From Dehalococcoidia bacterium (lineage in GTDB: Bacteria; Chloroflexota; Dehalococcoidia; SZUA-161; SpSt-899), in NCBI GenBank assembly GCA_023271485.1, contig JALPXT010000024.1, positions 1 to 14,921 of the forward strand: 14,921 nt of DNA, in the 5' to 3' direction. The position numbers and the translations under genes are program-made. Below the pieces are notes generated by a model. The model ran no database searches, was not told where the DNA came from, and was given only the letters and a program-made list of their open reading frames with translations. Below, in pieces: positions 1 to 7,744 of the stretch. Numbering within the stretch: position 1 is the stretch's first letter; every line of letters begins with the position of its first letter.

Positions 1-12
1 GGGGATGGAGAT

Positions 13-432
13 ATGATCGACGAAGTTCTGAAGAAATGGCTCATAAAAGCTATTGAAGATTTTAATGCTGCCGAATACATTGTAAACCTTTCAGATGAAA
101 AGATCCTTACAAGTATTGTGTGCTTCCATTGTCAACAGGCGGTGGAAAAGTTATTTAAAGCATATCTCGTTGCTAAAAAGATTGATTTCGCAAAAACTCA
201 TGATCTGGAGCTCCTTCTAAAGTTTTGCGTTGACCTTGATAACGAATTTAAGAACATTTCTATTGATCACCTTTCGGATTATGCAGTGGAGATTAGATAC
301 CCTGATGAATTCTATATGCCTTCTATTGAAGAAGCAAAGAAATGTTTTGAAATCGCTTCAAATGTTAAGGACTTCATATTTAAGAAATTAGGAATAAAAG
401 AAGGGGATTTGGTGAAAAATGAGAAAAGGTGA
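13..432 (+). CDS. HEPN-domain protein (PF05168-like)
   Basis: A 139-residue, mostly helical protein with the hallmarks of the HEPN family: an N-terminal helix with WLIKAIEDFNAAEYI, the segment CFHCQQAVEKLFKAYL (about residues 38-53), KTHDLELLL (about 61-69) and the IRYPDEFYMPS segment near residues 93-103. Such proteins usually pair with a minimal nucleotidyltransferase (MNT) as toxin-antitoxin or nucleotide-binding modules. No MNT is visible, but only 12 bases precede the start, so a partner could lie outside the window. The start has a GGGGA element seven bases upstream. The 3' end overlaps the next gene by 14 bases, so it belongs to the downstream operon. The Rx4-6H RNase motif of toxic HEPNs is not evident, so a nucleotide-binding or regulatory role is as likely as RNase activity. 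Family call is good; function is inference. Confidence 0.85.
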   Translation: MIDEVLKKWLIKAIEDFNAAEYIVNLSDEKILTSIVCFHCQQAVEKLFKAYLVAKKIDFAKTHDLELLLKFCVDLDNEFKNISIDHLSDYAVEIRYPDEFYMPSIEEAKKCFEIASNVKDFIFKKLGIKEGDLVKNEKR

Positions 433-634
433 AGCTCAAAAAGTACTTGAGATAATTTTTGAGTGTGACGGTGGTTGTAAATATTGTGTTTCCAGCCTAT
501 TAGATTTGTTTATTGCCAATTTCAGTGAATATGAAGATATTGCAAAGAAGGCCTTTGAAAATAAATTTGGGATAGGTATGGAAGATTTTTTGAGCCAATC
601 ACATAAAGAACATAGTAGGAAAAATGAACCATGA
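419..634 (+). CDS. Small conserved-looking protein with a C-x3-C-x2-C cluster
   Basis: A 71-residue protein that I do not recognise as a named family. It has a helical N-terminus, then Cys16, Cys20 and Cys23 in ECDGGCKYC, a hydrophobic helix (SSLLDLFIANF), an acidic-basic helix and a polar tail. The Cys spacing matches that of radical-SAM enzymes, but the chain is far too short for that barrel, so a metal-binding or redox role is only a guess. Support for reality: it starts inside the HEPN gene with GGTGA three bases before the ATG, its stop overlaps the next ATG as ATGA, and codon use resembles its neighbours. It could be a small regulatory subunit of the restriction operon or the partner of the upstream HEPN protein. 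Confidence 0.65.
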   Translation: MRKGEAQKVLEIIFECDGGCKYCVSSLLDLFIANFSEYEDIAKKAFENKFGIGMEDFLSQSHKEHSRKNEP

Positions 635-1437
635 GCGCTAGAAAGTATGATAAGCCAGCAAGACCCTTTGAGGTTTGGAATATCGGGAGCTATGAAACGG
701 TTTACTGGCAGGAAAGAGAGGATGAGTATCTTGCCTTTATGCTTAAACTCTATCAAGCGCAACCATTAAGAGATTTTAGATATCTGCATGGCAGGATGGG
801 GAACAGGGCGGTTCATGTTGGCCCGTTGAATGCCCCTGTGACGATGGGCGAAGTTGAAAAGGTAGTAATTGAGTGCCGGGCAAATAACTTCAATAAAGCA
901 GATGTCTTAGGCTGGGAATGGAGTTATGAGGTAAATGAACTGGCTAAAGAACTCGCAAAGAAGAACAGCGTTGATTTGAAACTCATCCAGATACCATCAG
1001 TGAACGAAATCAAATCCTCTTTAGTAGGTTTAGACCTGCAACTACTGAAAATAAGGGATGACGTTGTTGCAAAGGAACTCTCGAAATATGTAAAATTCCC
1101 GGAGGTTGCCTATCTGGAGATTGAAACGAAAGTCAAAGAAAATGAAGTAACATTAAAAATCACTGACTTTCAACTTGCACCAACCGCAGAGCTTGCAGAG
1201 ATTGCCAGCAAGGTAAAGGATTCACGGGAACTCATAGATTACTGGGCGGTTGATTGGGATTATAAAGGCGACACCTTCCACAATCAGTGGCAGAGTTTCA
1301 GGGTGAAAAAGAATCCAAAGGTAGATTATGAGGCAACGCACAGATACGAGGAGCCAGGGGAATATCAGCTAATGGTTAAGGTAGTAGATGTATTCGGGAA
1401 TGATACGAATAAGGTCTTGGGGGTGAGGGTGAAATGA
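631..1437 (+). CDS. C-terminal (non-catalytic) part of a type III-like DNA methyltransferase, encoded as a separate protein
   Basis: A 268-residue protein resembling, from memory of the family, the C-terminal region of large site-specific adenine methyltransferases that accompany type III-like helicase-nucleases. Recognisable parts are RPFEVWNIGSYETVYWQ (about 11-27), RYLHGRMGNRAVHVGPLNAPVT (split across about 50-71), VLGWEWSYEVNELAKELAKK, and a PKD-like end with HRYEEPGEYQLMVKVVDVFGN (about 238-258). No DPPY or FxGxG motif is present, so it cannot methylate alone. Either the catalytic half is a separate upstream gene outside the window, or the gene was split by insertion of the HEPN and 71-residue genes. 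A stop codon lies in frame just upstream (625-627), so the ATG at 631 is the realistic start. It overlaps the ATPase gene by ATGA. A likely role is target recognition or scaffolding for the Mod-Res complex. Confidence 0.7.
   Translation: MSARKYDKPARPFEVWNIGSYETVYWQEREDEYLAFMLKLYQAQPLRDFRYLHGRMGNRAVHVGPLNAPVTMGEVEKVVIECRANNFNKADVLGWEWSYEVNELAKELAKKNSVDLKLIQIPSVNEIKSSLVGLDLQLLKIRDDVVAKELSKYVKFPEVAYLEIETKVKENEVTLKITDFQLAPTAELAEIASKVKDSRELIDYWAVDWDYKGDTFHNQWQSFRVKKNPKVDYEATHRYEEPGEYQLMVKVVDVFGNDTNKVLGVRVK
1390..1437 (+). repeat. Mod 3'-end sequence with a diverged second copy at 7700-7744
   Basis: The last codons of the Mod-like gene reappear 6.3 kb downstream. Over the 13 codons that start at 1390 and 7700, I count 34 of 39 identical bases, including the exact block TGATACGAATAAGGT (1401-1415 and 7711-7725). 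Both copies keep the reading frame, end in TGA, and overlap the ATG of the next gene in an ATGA arrangement. The second copy reads VFGYDTNKVVGVRI against VFGNDTNKVLGVRVK. The differences are mostly at third codon positions, which points to a homologous gene end rather than a recent duplication. Confidence 0.85.
1422..1436 (+). promoter_or_regulatory. Coupled ribosome-binding site of the AAA+ gene (GGTGAGG, 5-base spacer)
   Basis: GGTGAGG at 1422-1428 lies five bases before the ATG at 1434 and is part of the last codons of the Mod-like gene. The same GGTGA-type element precedes other starts in the island: 411-415 before 419, 2417-2421 before 2428, 4839-4845 before 4851, 7732-7737 before 7741 and 8121-8127 before 8133. 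GGTGA matches the distal half of the extended Shine-Dalgarno sequence. The housekeeping genes instead use GAGGGAAG- or AAGGAG-type sites. Confidence 0.6.
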
Positions 1438-2435
1438 CTTCCGAAAAAATGACTCAAATTTTCGAAGCTTTTGTTAAAAGAGACAGTGATAGATTTCATA
1501 AAATTGCTTGGGAGATAATAGAGGCGGAGAAAAGGAAAAAGCATCATTTATTAGCTTCGCAATTAAAACGTATTTTAACGGAAAACTCAGGGGCTTCAAA
1601 TATAAATCATATCCAGCAAATACCACCAATACCGAGAGATAATGAAAAGGGATTCAGGCTACTGGATGTTAAAAAGTTTTTCTTAGATTGGGATGATGTG
1701 ATTTTATCCCCAAATACTGAAGGGGTACTAAAGCAAATTGTAAAAGAGTTAGAAAACGAGAATGTTCTGGCTACCTATGGTCTAAAACCCAAGCGAAAAG
1801 TACTTTTTTATGGACCACCGGGGACAGGTAAAACCCTTACTGCAAAGGTTATGAACTCAATTATCGGGTATCCTCTTGTTTTTGTAAGGTTTGAATCAGT
1901 CATATCATCATATTTGGGAGAGACGGCATCCAATTTAAGAAAAATCTTTGATTTTATAGAGAAGGGCAAGTGGGTGATTCTCTTTGACGAATTCGACATA
2001 ATTGGGAAGCAAAGGGACGACTCCACGGAACATGGAGAGATCAAAAGAGTGGTCAATAATTTCATGTTAATGCTCGAAAATTATGAAGGTGATAGCGTGA
2101 TAATAGCATCTACAAATCACCCCCATTTACTTGATATTGGTGTGTGGCGAAGATTTGATGAAATCGTTTATTTTGCTCTCCCAGATAAAGAAAGACGAAA
2201 CAAGATTTTTGAGAAATACTTAAGGGTTTTGAAAAAGGATAAGAATTTTGATCTGACCAAACTTTCAGAAGAAACTGAAGGATTTTCAGGAGCAGATATT
2301 GAGCAAGCCTGTATAGATGCTCTTAAGATGGCAATATTAAGCGGTAAAGATTTTATAAGTTTTGGTGATGTAAAAGAAGCTGTTTCAAGGCAAGAAAAGA
2401 AAAGGGAAGCCAAAAAGGTGATTAAGTATGAGTGA
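1434..2435 (+). CDS. AAA+ family ATPase (FtsH/Vps4-like), partner of the S8 protease
   Basis: A 333-residue ATPase. The first roughly 90 residues are helical and carry no motif I recognise. The AAA core follows, with Walker A GPPGTGKT at 127-134, Walker B ILFDEFD (Asp185, Glu186), sensor-1-like IIASTNHP, and an arginine-finger-like WRRFDE segment. The C-terminal lid carries EGFSGADIEQACIDAL, a typical sensor-2/lid sequence of the FtsH-katanin-Vps4 clade. There are no membrane segments and no metalloprotease domain. Its start overlaps the Mod-tail stop (ATGA), and its end overlaps the subtilase start by eight bases, so ATPase and protease are almost surely co-translated partners. I recall AAA+/subtilase pairs being noted in defence islands. 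The inferred role is ATP-dependent sensing or remodelling that feeds or switches on the protease. Confidence 0.93.
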   Translation: MTSEKMTQIFEAFVKRDSDRFHKIAWEIIEAEKRKKHHLLASQLKRILTENSGASNINHIQQIPPIPRDNEKGFRLLDVKKFFLDWDDVILSPNTEGVLKQIVKELENENVLATYGLKPKRKVLFYGPPGTGKTLTAKVMNSIIGYPLVFVRFESVISSYLGETASNLRKIFDFIEKGKWVILFDEFDIIGKQRDDSTEHGEIKRVVNNFMLMLENYEGDSVIIASTNHPHLLDIGVWRRFDEIVYFALPDKERRNKIFEKYLRVLKKDKNFDLTKLSEETEGFSGADIEQACIDALKMAILSGKDFISFGDVKEAVSRQEKKREAKKVIKYE

Positions 2436-4854
2436 ACATCTTAGCCTTCCCTTTTATGAGAGGGAATTTGAAAGAACAAAGCGGGGTGGAGGAGGACTAA
2501 AGCCTCGTAAGGAGGATAGGCGACGATTTTCTGAGCTTCAAATTTTCAATCTTGCGGGGATAAAGGATGACTTCGATAGCGACAAAGAGAAATTCAAACA
2601 ATTCTTTGATCCTAATCTCCTGTTTAAAATCGAACTAAACCAGCGTGTAGATGAAGAAGAATTTATAAAGTTTTTGGAGAGAAACAGGGTAAGGGTTATC
2701 TCACCCTCACCCGAGGGCAAAGGATACTGGATTTCACTTGCGGAGGATGAAAATCTGGATGAAGTTAAAAAGAGATTAGAAGAATATGGAGAAAGAGAAA
2801 AGTATAAGCAATTTCATGCCGTAGAGTCTTTTGAGCCTATCCCTCCAGAAGAAAAGATAGGCGAGCAACTCAAAGATAAGCCTTTGCAGAAAGGTGAAGA
2901 AGCCTATCTGGACATTGAAATTTGGAGGATGGAAGACGAAAGGCTTAACGAATTCTTGGGAAGAGAGGGTGGAAAGCTTGGATTCAAAAAATTCGTGGAA
3001 AATAAGGGTGGAAAAGTAACAGATGAATTAAGAACAGAGAATCTCTGTTTGCTGAGGGTTAGAATCAACAAATTCATTCTTGACGAGATAATAAGAATAA
3101 GAGAGATAAGTCGAATAGATCGACCTCCGAGGCCTTACATAACATATCAAATGCTATCCTTACCATTAGAAGAACTTGAGACGGGTGGATCTCCTCCTAG
3201 AAATGCTACTGCTATCGCTATACTTGACAGTGGAATTTTATCAAATCATCCTTTACTTGAGAATGCAGTCGGAGATGAAGTAGCAGTTCCTATGCTCTCC
3301 AGTGATAAGATTCAGGAAGATAAACCCCAAGATGATGTAGGACATGGTACAAAGGTTGCCGGTATCGCTCTCTATGGGGATATAAAGAAATGCATTGATG
3401 ATAGGAGGTTTGAGCCCGAGGTCTGGATACTTTCAGCAAAGGTTATGTTTAAAGAAGAAAACCCAATAACTGCAGAGATTACTGCCACTTATGATGAGAG
3501 CGAACTTCTGGAACATCAATTGGAAAGGGCTGTTAGATATTTCGTCCAGGGATATCGAAATTGCAAAGTTGTTAATATCTCATTTGGCGATAGATATAAG
3601 AAAATGTTTGGTAATAGAAGGCAATTTACTTTGGCAACCCTGATAGACGAGCTTGCTAAAGAGCTTGACATTGTTTTTGTTATTTCTGCTGGCAATCTTT
3701 GGGAACTTGAACGATTAGGCTTCCCAGAAAGGTATCCATCTTATTTGATTGATGAGAACGAAGAGGTAAAGATTATAGACCCCGCATCTTCTGCTTATGC
3801 TATCACAGTAGGATCGATTGCTCAGGAGTTTGGGCCTTCAAATAGGAGGCAAAGTGGAATTCTGTTTTCACTGGCAAGGACTGATGATCCATCTCCTTTT
3901 ACCTGTGCCGGACCAGGATACAAAGGAATGATCAAGCCTGAACTTGTGGAAGAAGGGGGAAACATCATATCCTCACCAACCGATCCATTAAGATCAGAAG
4001 ATATTGGAGGTAAACTTGTTGTCTTAAATCCAAAATGGCTTGAAGAGGGAAAGCTCTTTTCCGTGGAGTATGGAACCAGCCTCTCTGCTCCAAAAGTTGC
4101 TCATTACACAGCAAGACTTTTTAATCAATTTTCTGAGCGTTCCTCAAATCTTATAAAGGCTTTGCTTATTGCCTCTGCAGAAATACCTTCTGATAGGCCT
4201 ACTCCTTTAAATGAGATAAATTGCAATGATTCAGATACAAAACTTATAGATTTGTTAAAAGTCTATGGCTACGGCAAGCCAAACTTTGATGCGGCTATAT
4301 CATCTGACTCTAACTGTGTTCTACTTCAGGCAGAGAATAATATCAAATTGGATGGGGTTCATTTATACTACTTTTATTTACCGAGGGAATTTATTGAAAC
4401 TAATGGGGAAAGGGAAATCTCAGTGGTCCTCGTATATAGTCCACCAATAAGGAGAAATAGAGTTGACTATATGGGAGTTGGTATGGAATTTCATTTATTT
4501 AGAAACTCAACTACTGAAGAAGTAGCATATTATTACGAAACACTCTTGGAAAAAGGAATTACAGAAGAAATGGAAGACATAATGCCCAAGAAATTAAAAC
4601 TAAAAGAGATAGACCTACACCCTGGTGTGAGATTACGAAAAAAGGGAATACATCAAAAAGGGATTAAGATTTACTCAAGAAGGCCTGATATTAATCCAGA
4701 TAAGCCTCTTGTGCTTGCGGTTGTTTCTCAAAGCAAGTGGCTCAAGGATAAAGAATATCTTCAAGATTATGCTGCTGTTGTCAAAATAAGACACAAAATG
4801 AGAATTGATATCTATAATCGTATAAGACAGCAAATACGGGTGAGGATAAGATGA
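2428..4854 (+). CDS. Subtilisin-like serine protease (peptidase family S8), cytoplasmic
   Basis: An 808-residue protein with the complete S8 triad: Asp267 in AILDSGI, His306 in DVGHGTKVAG and Ser551 in YGTSLSAPK. The oxyanion Asn423 sits in VISAGN. The roughly 250 residues before the triad are not a signal peptide and contain no membrane helix, so the enzyme should act inside the cell. They are charged and may hold an inhibitory or substrate-recognition region. About 240 residues follow the catalytic Ser and include a beta-rich part with FYLPREF and VVLVYSPP, which may be a jelly-roll-like or target-binding domain. It overlaps the AAA+ gene by eight bases and Res by four. An intracellular subtilase fused by operon to an ATPase and a restriction operon fits an abortive or target-cleaving defence role. 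Substrate is unknown. Confidence 0.93.
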   Translation: MSEHLSLPFYEREFERTKRGGGGLKPRKEDRRRFSELQIFNLAGIKDDFDSDKEKFKQFFDPNLLFKIELNQRVDEEEFIKFLERNRVRVISPSPEGKGYWISLAEDENLDEVKKRLEEYGEREKYKQFHAVESFEPIPPEEKIGEQLKDKPLQKGEEAYLDIEIWRMEDERLNEFLGREGGKLGFKKFVENKGGKVTDELRTENLCLLRVRINKFILDEIIRIREISRIDRPPRPYITYQMLSLPLEELETGGSPPRNATAIAILDSGILSNHPLLENAVGDEVAVPMLSSDKIQEDKPQDDVGHGTKVAGIALYGDIKKCIDDRRFEPEVWILSAKVMFKEENPITAEITATYDESELLEHQLERAVRYFVQGYRNCKVVNISFGDRYKKMFGNRRQFTLATLIDELAKELDIVFVISAGNLWELERLGFPERYPSYLIDENEEVKIIDPASSAYAITVGSIAQEFGPSNRRQSGILFSLARTDDPSPFTCAGPGYKGMIKPELVEEGGNIISSPTDPLRSEDIGGKLVVLNPKWLEEGKLFSVEYGTSLSAPKVAHYTARLFNQFSERSSNLIKALLIASAEIPSDRPTPLNEINCNDSDTKLIDLLKVYGYGKPNFDAAISSDSNCVLLQAENNIKLDGVHLYYFYLPREFIETNGEREISVVLVYSPPIRRNRVDYMGVGMEFHLFRNSTTEEVAYYYETLLEKGITEEMEDIMPKKLKLKEIDLHPGVRLRKKGIHQKGIKIYSRRPDINPDKPLVLAVVSQSKWLKDKEYLQDYAAVVKIRHKMRIDIYNRIRQQIRVRIR

Positions 4855-7490
4855 TACCTACTGAACTTTTAAATCCTTCTCAAAGACGCACAAGCGAAGC
4901 CTATTTAGTCAATGAACTTCGCAAGGCAGTTTTCGCCTGGCGAGAAGAGAGCTATCCCAATACAACAGATACCACCCGCCGCCTGCTGCAATTCTGGTTT
5001 AGTGAAGACCATATTGTAGATGGTGAGCCTTTTGAGTTCTGGTTCTGCCAGAGGGAAGCGATTGAAACATTGGTTTACGTTTATGAAGTGATGAAAAAAC
5101 GCAACTTTATAGACATGGCAAGGGATTTCGGAGTAGGAACTATACAGGGGTATGACCCTTCTTATGATCAATATCCGCTTTACGCCTTTAAAATGGCAAC
5201 AGGCTCCGGCAAAACCTTCGTCATGGCAATAAGCATTATATGGCAGTACTTCAATCACAAAAAAGAAAACAGTGACGATTATACCCCCAAATTTTTGGTT
5301 ATTGCGGGTGACAAAAACATCATTTATGACAGGCTTACAAGAGATTTTGAGGATGGGAAAATATTCGAAGAATTGCCACTCATTCCACCAGAGTGGCAGG
5401 AAGAGTTTAACCTGAAAGTAATTCTTAAGGAAGACCCTATTCATGTTATTCCTGAGGGCGTGCTGTTTCTGACCAATATTCAGCGGTTGGAACAAAGACA
5501 GAGCAACAAGCAAGAAGTAGAACAATACGTAGATAAAGTTATGGAATTGCCCGAGGTTTATAATGTTTCTGATATTTATCAGGAGAACAGAATAAAGGAG
5601 GTCTTGACTTCCTGTCCCAATATAATGATTTTGAAAGATGAAGCACATCATATCTACAGCTTTGAAAAGGCATGGAAGAAGATACTTCTTGATCTTAACA
5701 AGAATCTGGTGTCTCAACACGGTAAAGGCATCAATATGGAACTGGACTTCTCGGCTACACCTAAAACCGAGGCCGGGGCTTTGTTCCCCTGGATTATCGT
5801 GGACTTCTCGCTCAAGGAAGCAATCGAAATGAATATCGTAAAGTTACCATTGAAGGGGATGGTCAAGAATGCTGAAGAGATTGCATCAACTAATGTAGTC
5901 GAGAGATATAGGGCATGGATTGATGCCGGGATAAGGAGATGGCGGGAATACAAAAAGGCACTACAACCATTATCAAAAAAGCCGGTGCTGTTCTTTCAAT
6001 GCCCTGAGAACGAGGAGGCAGACGAGGTATTTGAATATATTTCTGCTGTTCCTGACCTTAAGGATAAGGTATTGCTGATACACACAGATAGCACCGGGAA
6101 TATCCAGAAGAAGGATTTAGGACCGGCAAGAAAGGTGGCGAGGCTTATTGATGACCCTGAAAAAATAATGCGGGATCCAGCGTTGGAAAAGTTATTCCCT
6201 CACGGTGTAGAGGCAATAGTCAGTACGATGATGCTAAACGAGGGTTGGGATGTCAGAAATGTTAACGTCATTGTGGGATTAAGGTCCTATGGATCAAAAA
6301 GAGAGGTGCTCCCGGAACAGGTCATTGGGCGGGGTTTAAGGAAAATGTTTCCAGGAGAAGATACACCAATAGACAAATCAGTAAATGTTCTTGAGGTGAT
6401 TGGCCCCCCAGGGTTAACAGATATTCTTGAAAAATTAGAAAAGCAGGAGGGGATAAAGTTTGCTGAGTTTGACACCGGAAAGTCGCTTAATTTAACCACC
6501 ATATTCGTAGATGAAAATAAATTGGATAGGGACATTGAAATACCTATCTTGAGTCCAAGAATTTTCATAAGAGAATTTCATTTAAGTGAGGTGGATGTTA
6601 ACAACTTGCCTCCTATGAACATCCCTCTGGAGAATAAAGTCTTAGAAATGGAATATGTTGCTGTGGATATGCTCAGAGGTATGGAAGTCATAAAAAGAAA
6701 ATGGGATTTACCTGTGCCTCAGGATTCTAAAAGCGTAATTGCCTATTATACCGATCAGATACTTAAACGGTTGAAGATAGGTGGTGCTTTTACGAGTTTT
6801 TATCCGGTGGTGAAAAAATATGTTGTGGAAAAATTGTTTACTCAGCAAATTGACCTTGAAGACCCAAAAGTTCTTTACAAATTGAGTTCCCCAGATGTTC
6901 AGGAACAGTTGATAAAGTTATTTGTGAATGCGTTCAAAGAGATGACCTTCATCGAAAGAGAGCCCGAAAAGAGGGACACCATAAAAGTCTCGGATACAAG
7001 ACCGTTTGTGTGGTCAAGATTGGTTTATCCAGCCAACAGATGCCCCTTTAACTACGTCCCTTGCGATAATGATTTTGAGGCAGATTTTGCCAAATTTTTG
7101 GATAGAGCTGATGATGTAATAGCTTTCAGTAAAATCGTTCCTAAAATAGGGTTCTTTGTAGAGTATAGAGACTCGAAGGGTAACCTTAGATTGTACTACC
7201 CTGATTTTGTAGCAGTAACTGATAACAACGAACAGGTAATTATTGAAACAAAAGGAAGAGAAGATGTTGATGTTGAGCATAAAGACAAAAGGATAAAAAA
7301 ATGGTGCAAGGATGCTACGGGTTTATCAGGGAATAACTGGTCATTCATAAGAGTTGACCAGGAAGAATTTGAAAAATACCGATTCAAAAGCGTTAAAGAA
7401 GTAAATGAATGTGGAGAGGAATACCTTATCGCAAAGGTAGCCAAAGAAATCGAGCGCAAAATCCAATCAAAGGAGAAGCTAAAACCATGA
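4851..7490 (+). CDS. Type III-like restriction subunit: SF2 helicase with C-terminal PD-(D/E)xK nuclease
   Basis: An 879-residue DNA translocase-nuclease. The helicase motifs are visible: FCQREAIETLVY (about 69-80), motif I ATGSGKT (Lys121), motif II DEAH (263-266), motif III SATP (301-304), NEGWDVRNVNVIVGLR (motif V region) and motif VI QVIGRGLRK (490-498). The C-terminus holds a PD-(D/E)xK nuclease with YPDFVAV (Asp785) and ETK (Glu799, Lys801). This layout is that of type III Res subunits, in which ATP-driven movement on unmethylated DNA leads to cleavage. The start overlaps the protease stop by ATGA, with GGTGAGG five bases upstream. Normally Res directly follows Mod; here the AAA+/protease pair separates it from the Mod-like tail. 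No catalytic methyltransferase is in the window, so protection must come from upstream. Confidence 0.93.
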   Translation: MIPTELLNPSQRRTSEAYLVNELRKAVFAWREESYPNTTDTTRRLLQFWFSEDHIVDGEPFEFWFCQREAIETLVYVYEVMKKRNFIDMARDFGVGTIQGYDPSYDQYPLYAFKMATGSGKTFVMAISIIWQYFNHKKENSDDYTPKFLVIAGDKNIIYDRLTRDFEDGKIFEELPLIPPEWQEEFNLKVILKEDPIHVIPEGVLFLTNIQRLEQRQSNKQEVEQYVDKVMELPEVYNVSDIYQENRIKEVLTSCPNIMILKDEAHHIYSFEKAWKKILLDLNKNLVSQHGKGINMELDFSATPKTEAGALFPWIIVDFSLKEAIEMNIVKLPLKGMVKNAEEIASTNVVERYRAWIDAGIRRWREYKKALQPLSKKPVLFFQCPENEEADEVFEYISAVPDLKDKVLLIHTDSTGNIQKKDLGPARKVARLIDDPEKIMRDPALEKLFPHGVEAIVSTMMLNEGWDVRNVNVIVGLRSYGSKREVLPEQVIGRGLRKMFPGEDTPIDKSVNVLEVIGPPGLTDILEKLEKQEGIKFAEFDTGKSLNLTTIFVDENKLDRDIEIPILSPRIFIREFHLSEVDVNNLPPMNIPLENKVLEMEYVAVDMLRGMEVIKRKWDLPVPQDSKSVIAYYTDQILKRLKIGGAFTSFYPVVKKYVVEKLFTQQIDLEDPKVLYKLSSPDVQEQLIKLFVNAFKEMTFIEREPEKRDTIKVSDTRPFVWSRLVYPANRCPFNYVPCDNDFEADFAKFLDRADDVIAFSKIVPKIGFFVEYRDSKGNLRLYYPDFVAVTDNNEQVIIETKGREDVDVEHKDKRIKKWCKDATGLSGNNWSFIRVDQEEFEKYRFKSVKEVNECGEEYLIAKVAKEIERKIQSKEKLKP

Positions 7491-7534
7491 CTGTTCCGGT
7501 AGAGATTTTTCCCGAAGAGGTAGCAGCATCATAA
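7487..7534 (+). pseudogene. Aborted 15-codon ORF coupled to the Res stop
   Basis: The Res stop overlaps an ATG in the ATGA arrangement typical of this operon, and that ATG opens only MTVPVEIFPEEVAAS before a TAA. It looks like the 5' end of a former next gene, cut off by the rearrangement that produced the spacer that follows. It could equally be a chance short ORF. No clear ribosome-binding site precedes it beyond the AGGAG at 7470-7474, which is 12 bases from the ATG and rather far. Confidence 0.35.
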
Positions 7535-7699
7535 AGAAGAGGGAGACCGGAGAGAACAGAGGGATAAATGCACCCATCGAAGTTACTCTAGGATGTGGAG
7601 ATTATCGTCTTATTTCGGGAGCCACCTGATTTGCGTTCAGAGATGAGGGAATGGATGGCGCAGGTGCGCAGCCATTAGCCATTTGCCCGGATTAGCAAC
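7535..7699 (+). other. Degenerate spacer with broken reading frames
   Basis: This part of the gap between Res and the 131-residue gene has no intact gene. From 7592 to 7678 one frame is open between two TAG codons and contains the segment REPPDLRSEMREWMAQVR. After the second TAG the same frame continues with PFARIS directly into the Mod-tail remnant. The composition (EPPDL then an amphipathic acidic-basic helix ending near H-stop-PFA) reminds me of the C-terminal half of small antitoxins, but I cannot name a family. A second frame over 7531-7629 is open for 32 codons without a start. I read this as decayed coding DNA. Confidence 0.4.
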
Positions 7700-7744
7700 G
7701 TATTTGGGTATGATACGAATAAGGTGGTGGGGGTGAGAATATGA
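7700..7744 (+). pseudogene. Remnant of a second Mod 3' end
   Basis: Fourteen codons, VFGYDTNKVVGVRI then TGA, match the last codons of the Mod-like gene (1390-1437) with 34 of 39 bases identical over the first 13 codons. The frame is closed by a TAG at 7676-7678, so nothing longer is translated. The remnant stop (7742-7744) overlaps the ATG of the 131-residue gene (7741), just as the intact Mod tail overlaps the AAA+ gene. Its final codons supply the GGTGAG ribosome-binding site of that gene, which may explain why this stretch has been kept. Confidence 0.8.

Noticed and set aside
464..490. C-x3-C-x2-C in the 71-residue protein as a radical-SAM site
   Set aside because: The protein is far too short for the radical-SAM barrel and lacks the later SAM-binding segments.
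4905..5720. Leftward 271-codon open frame opposite Res
   Set aside because: It lies wholly inside Res, which has all its helicase motifs; the translation is rich in Phe, Ile and His with no recognisable domain.
1401..7725. Exact 15-base repeat as a mobile-element end or attachment site
   Set aside because: The match lies within longer in-frame coding similarity of Mod ends, so shared gene ancestry explains it better than an att site.
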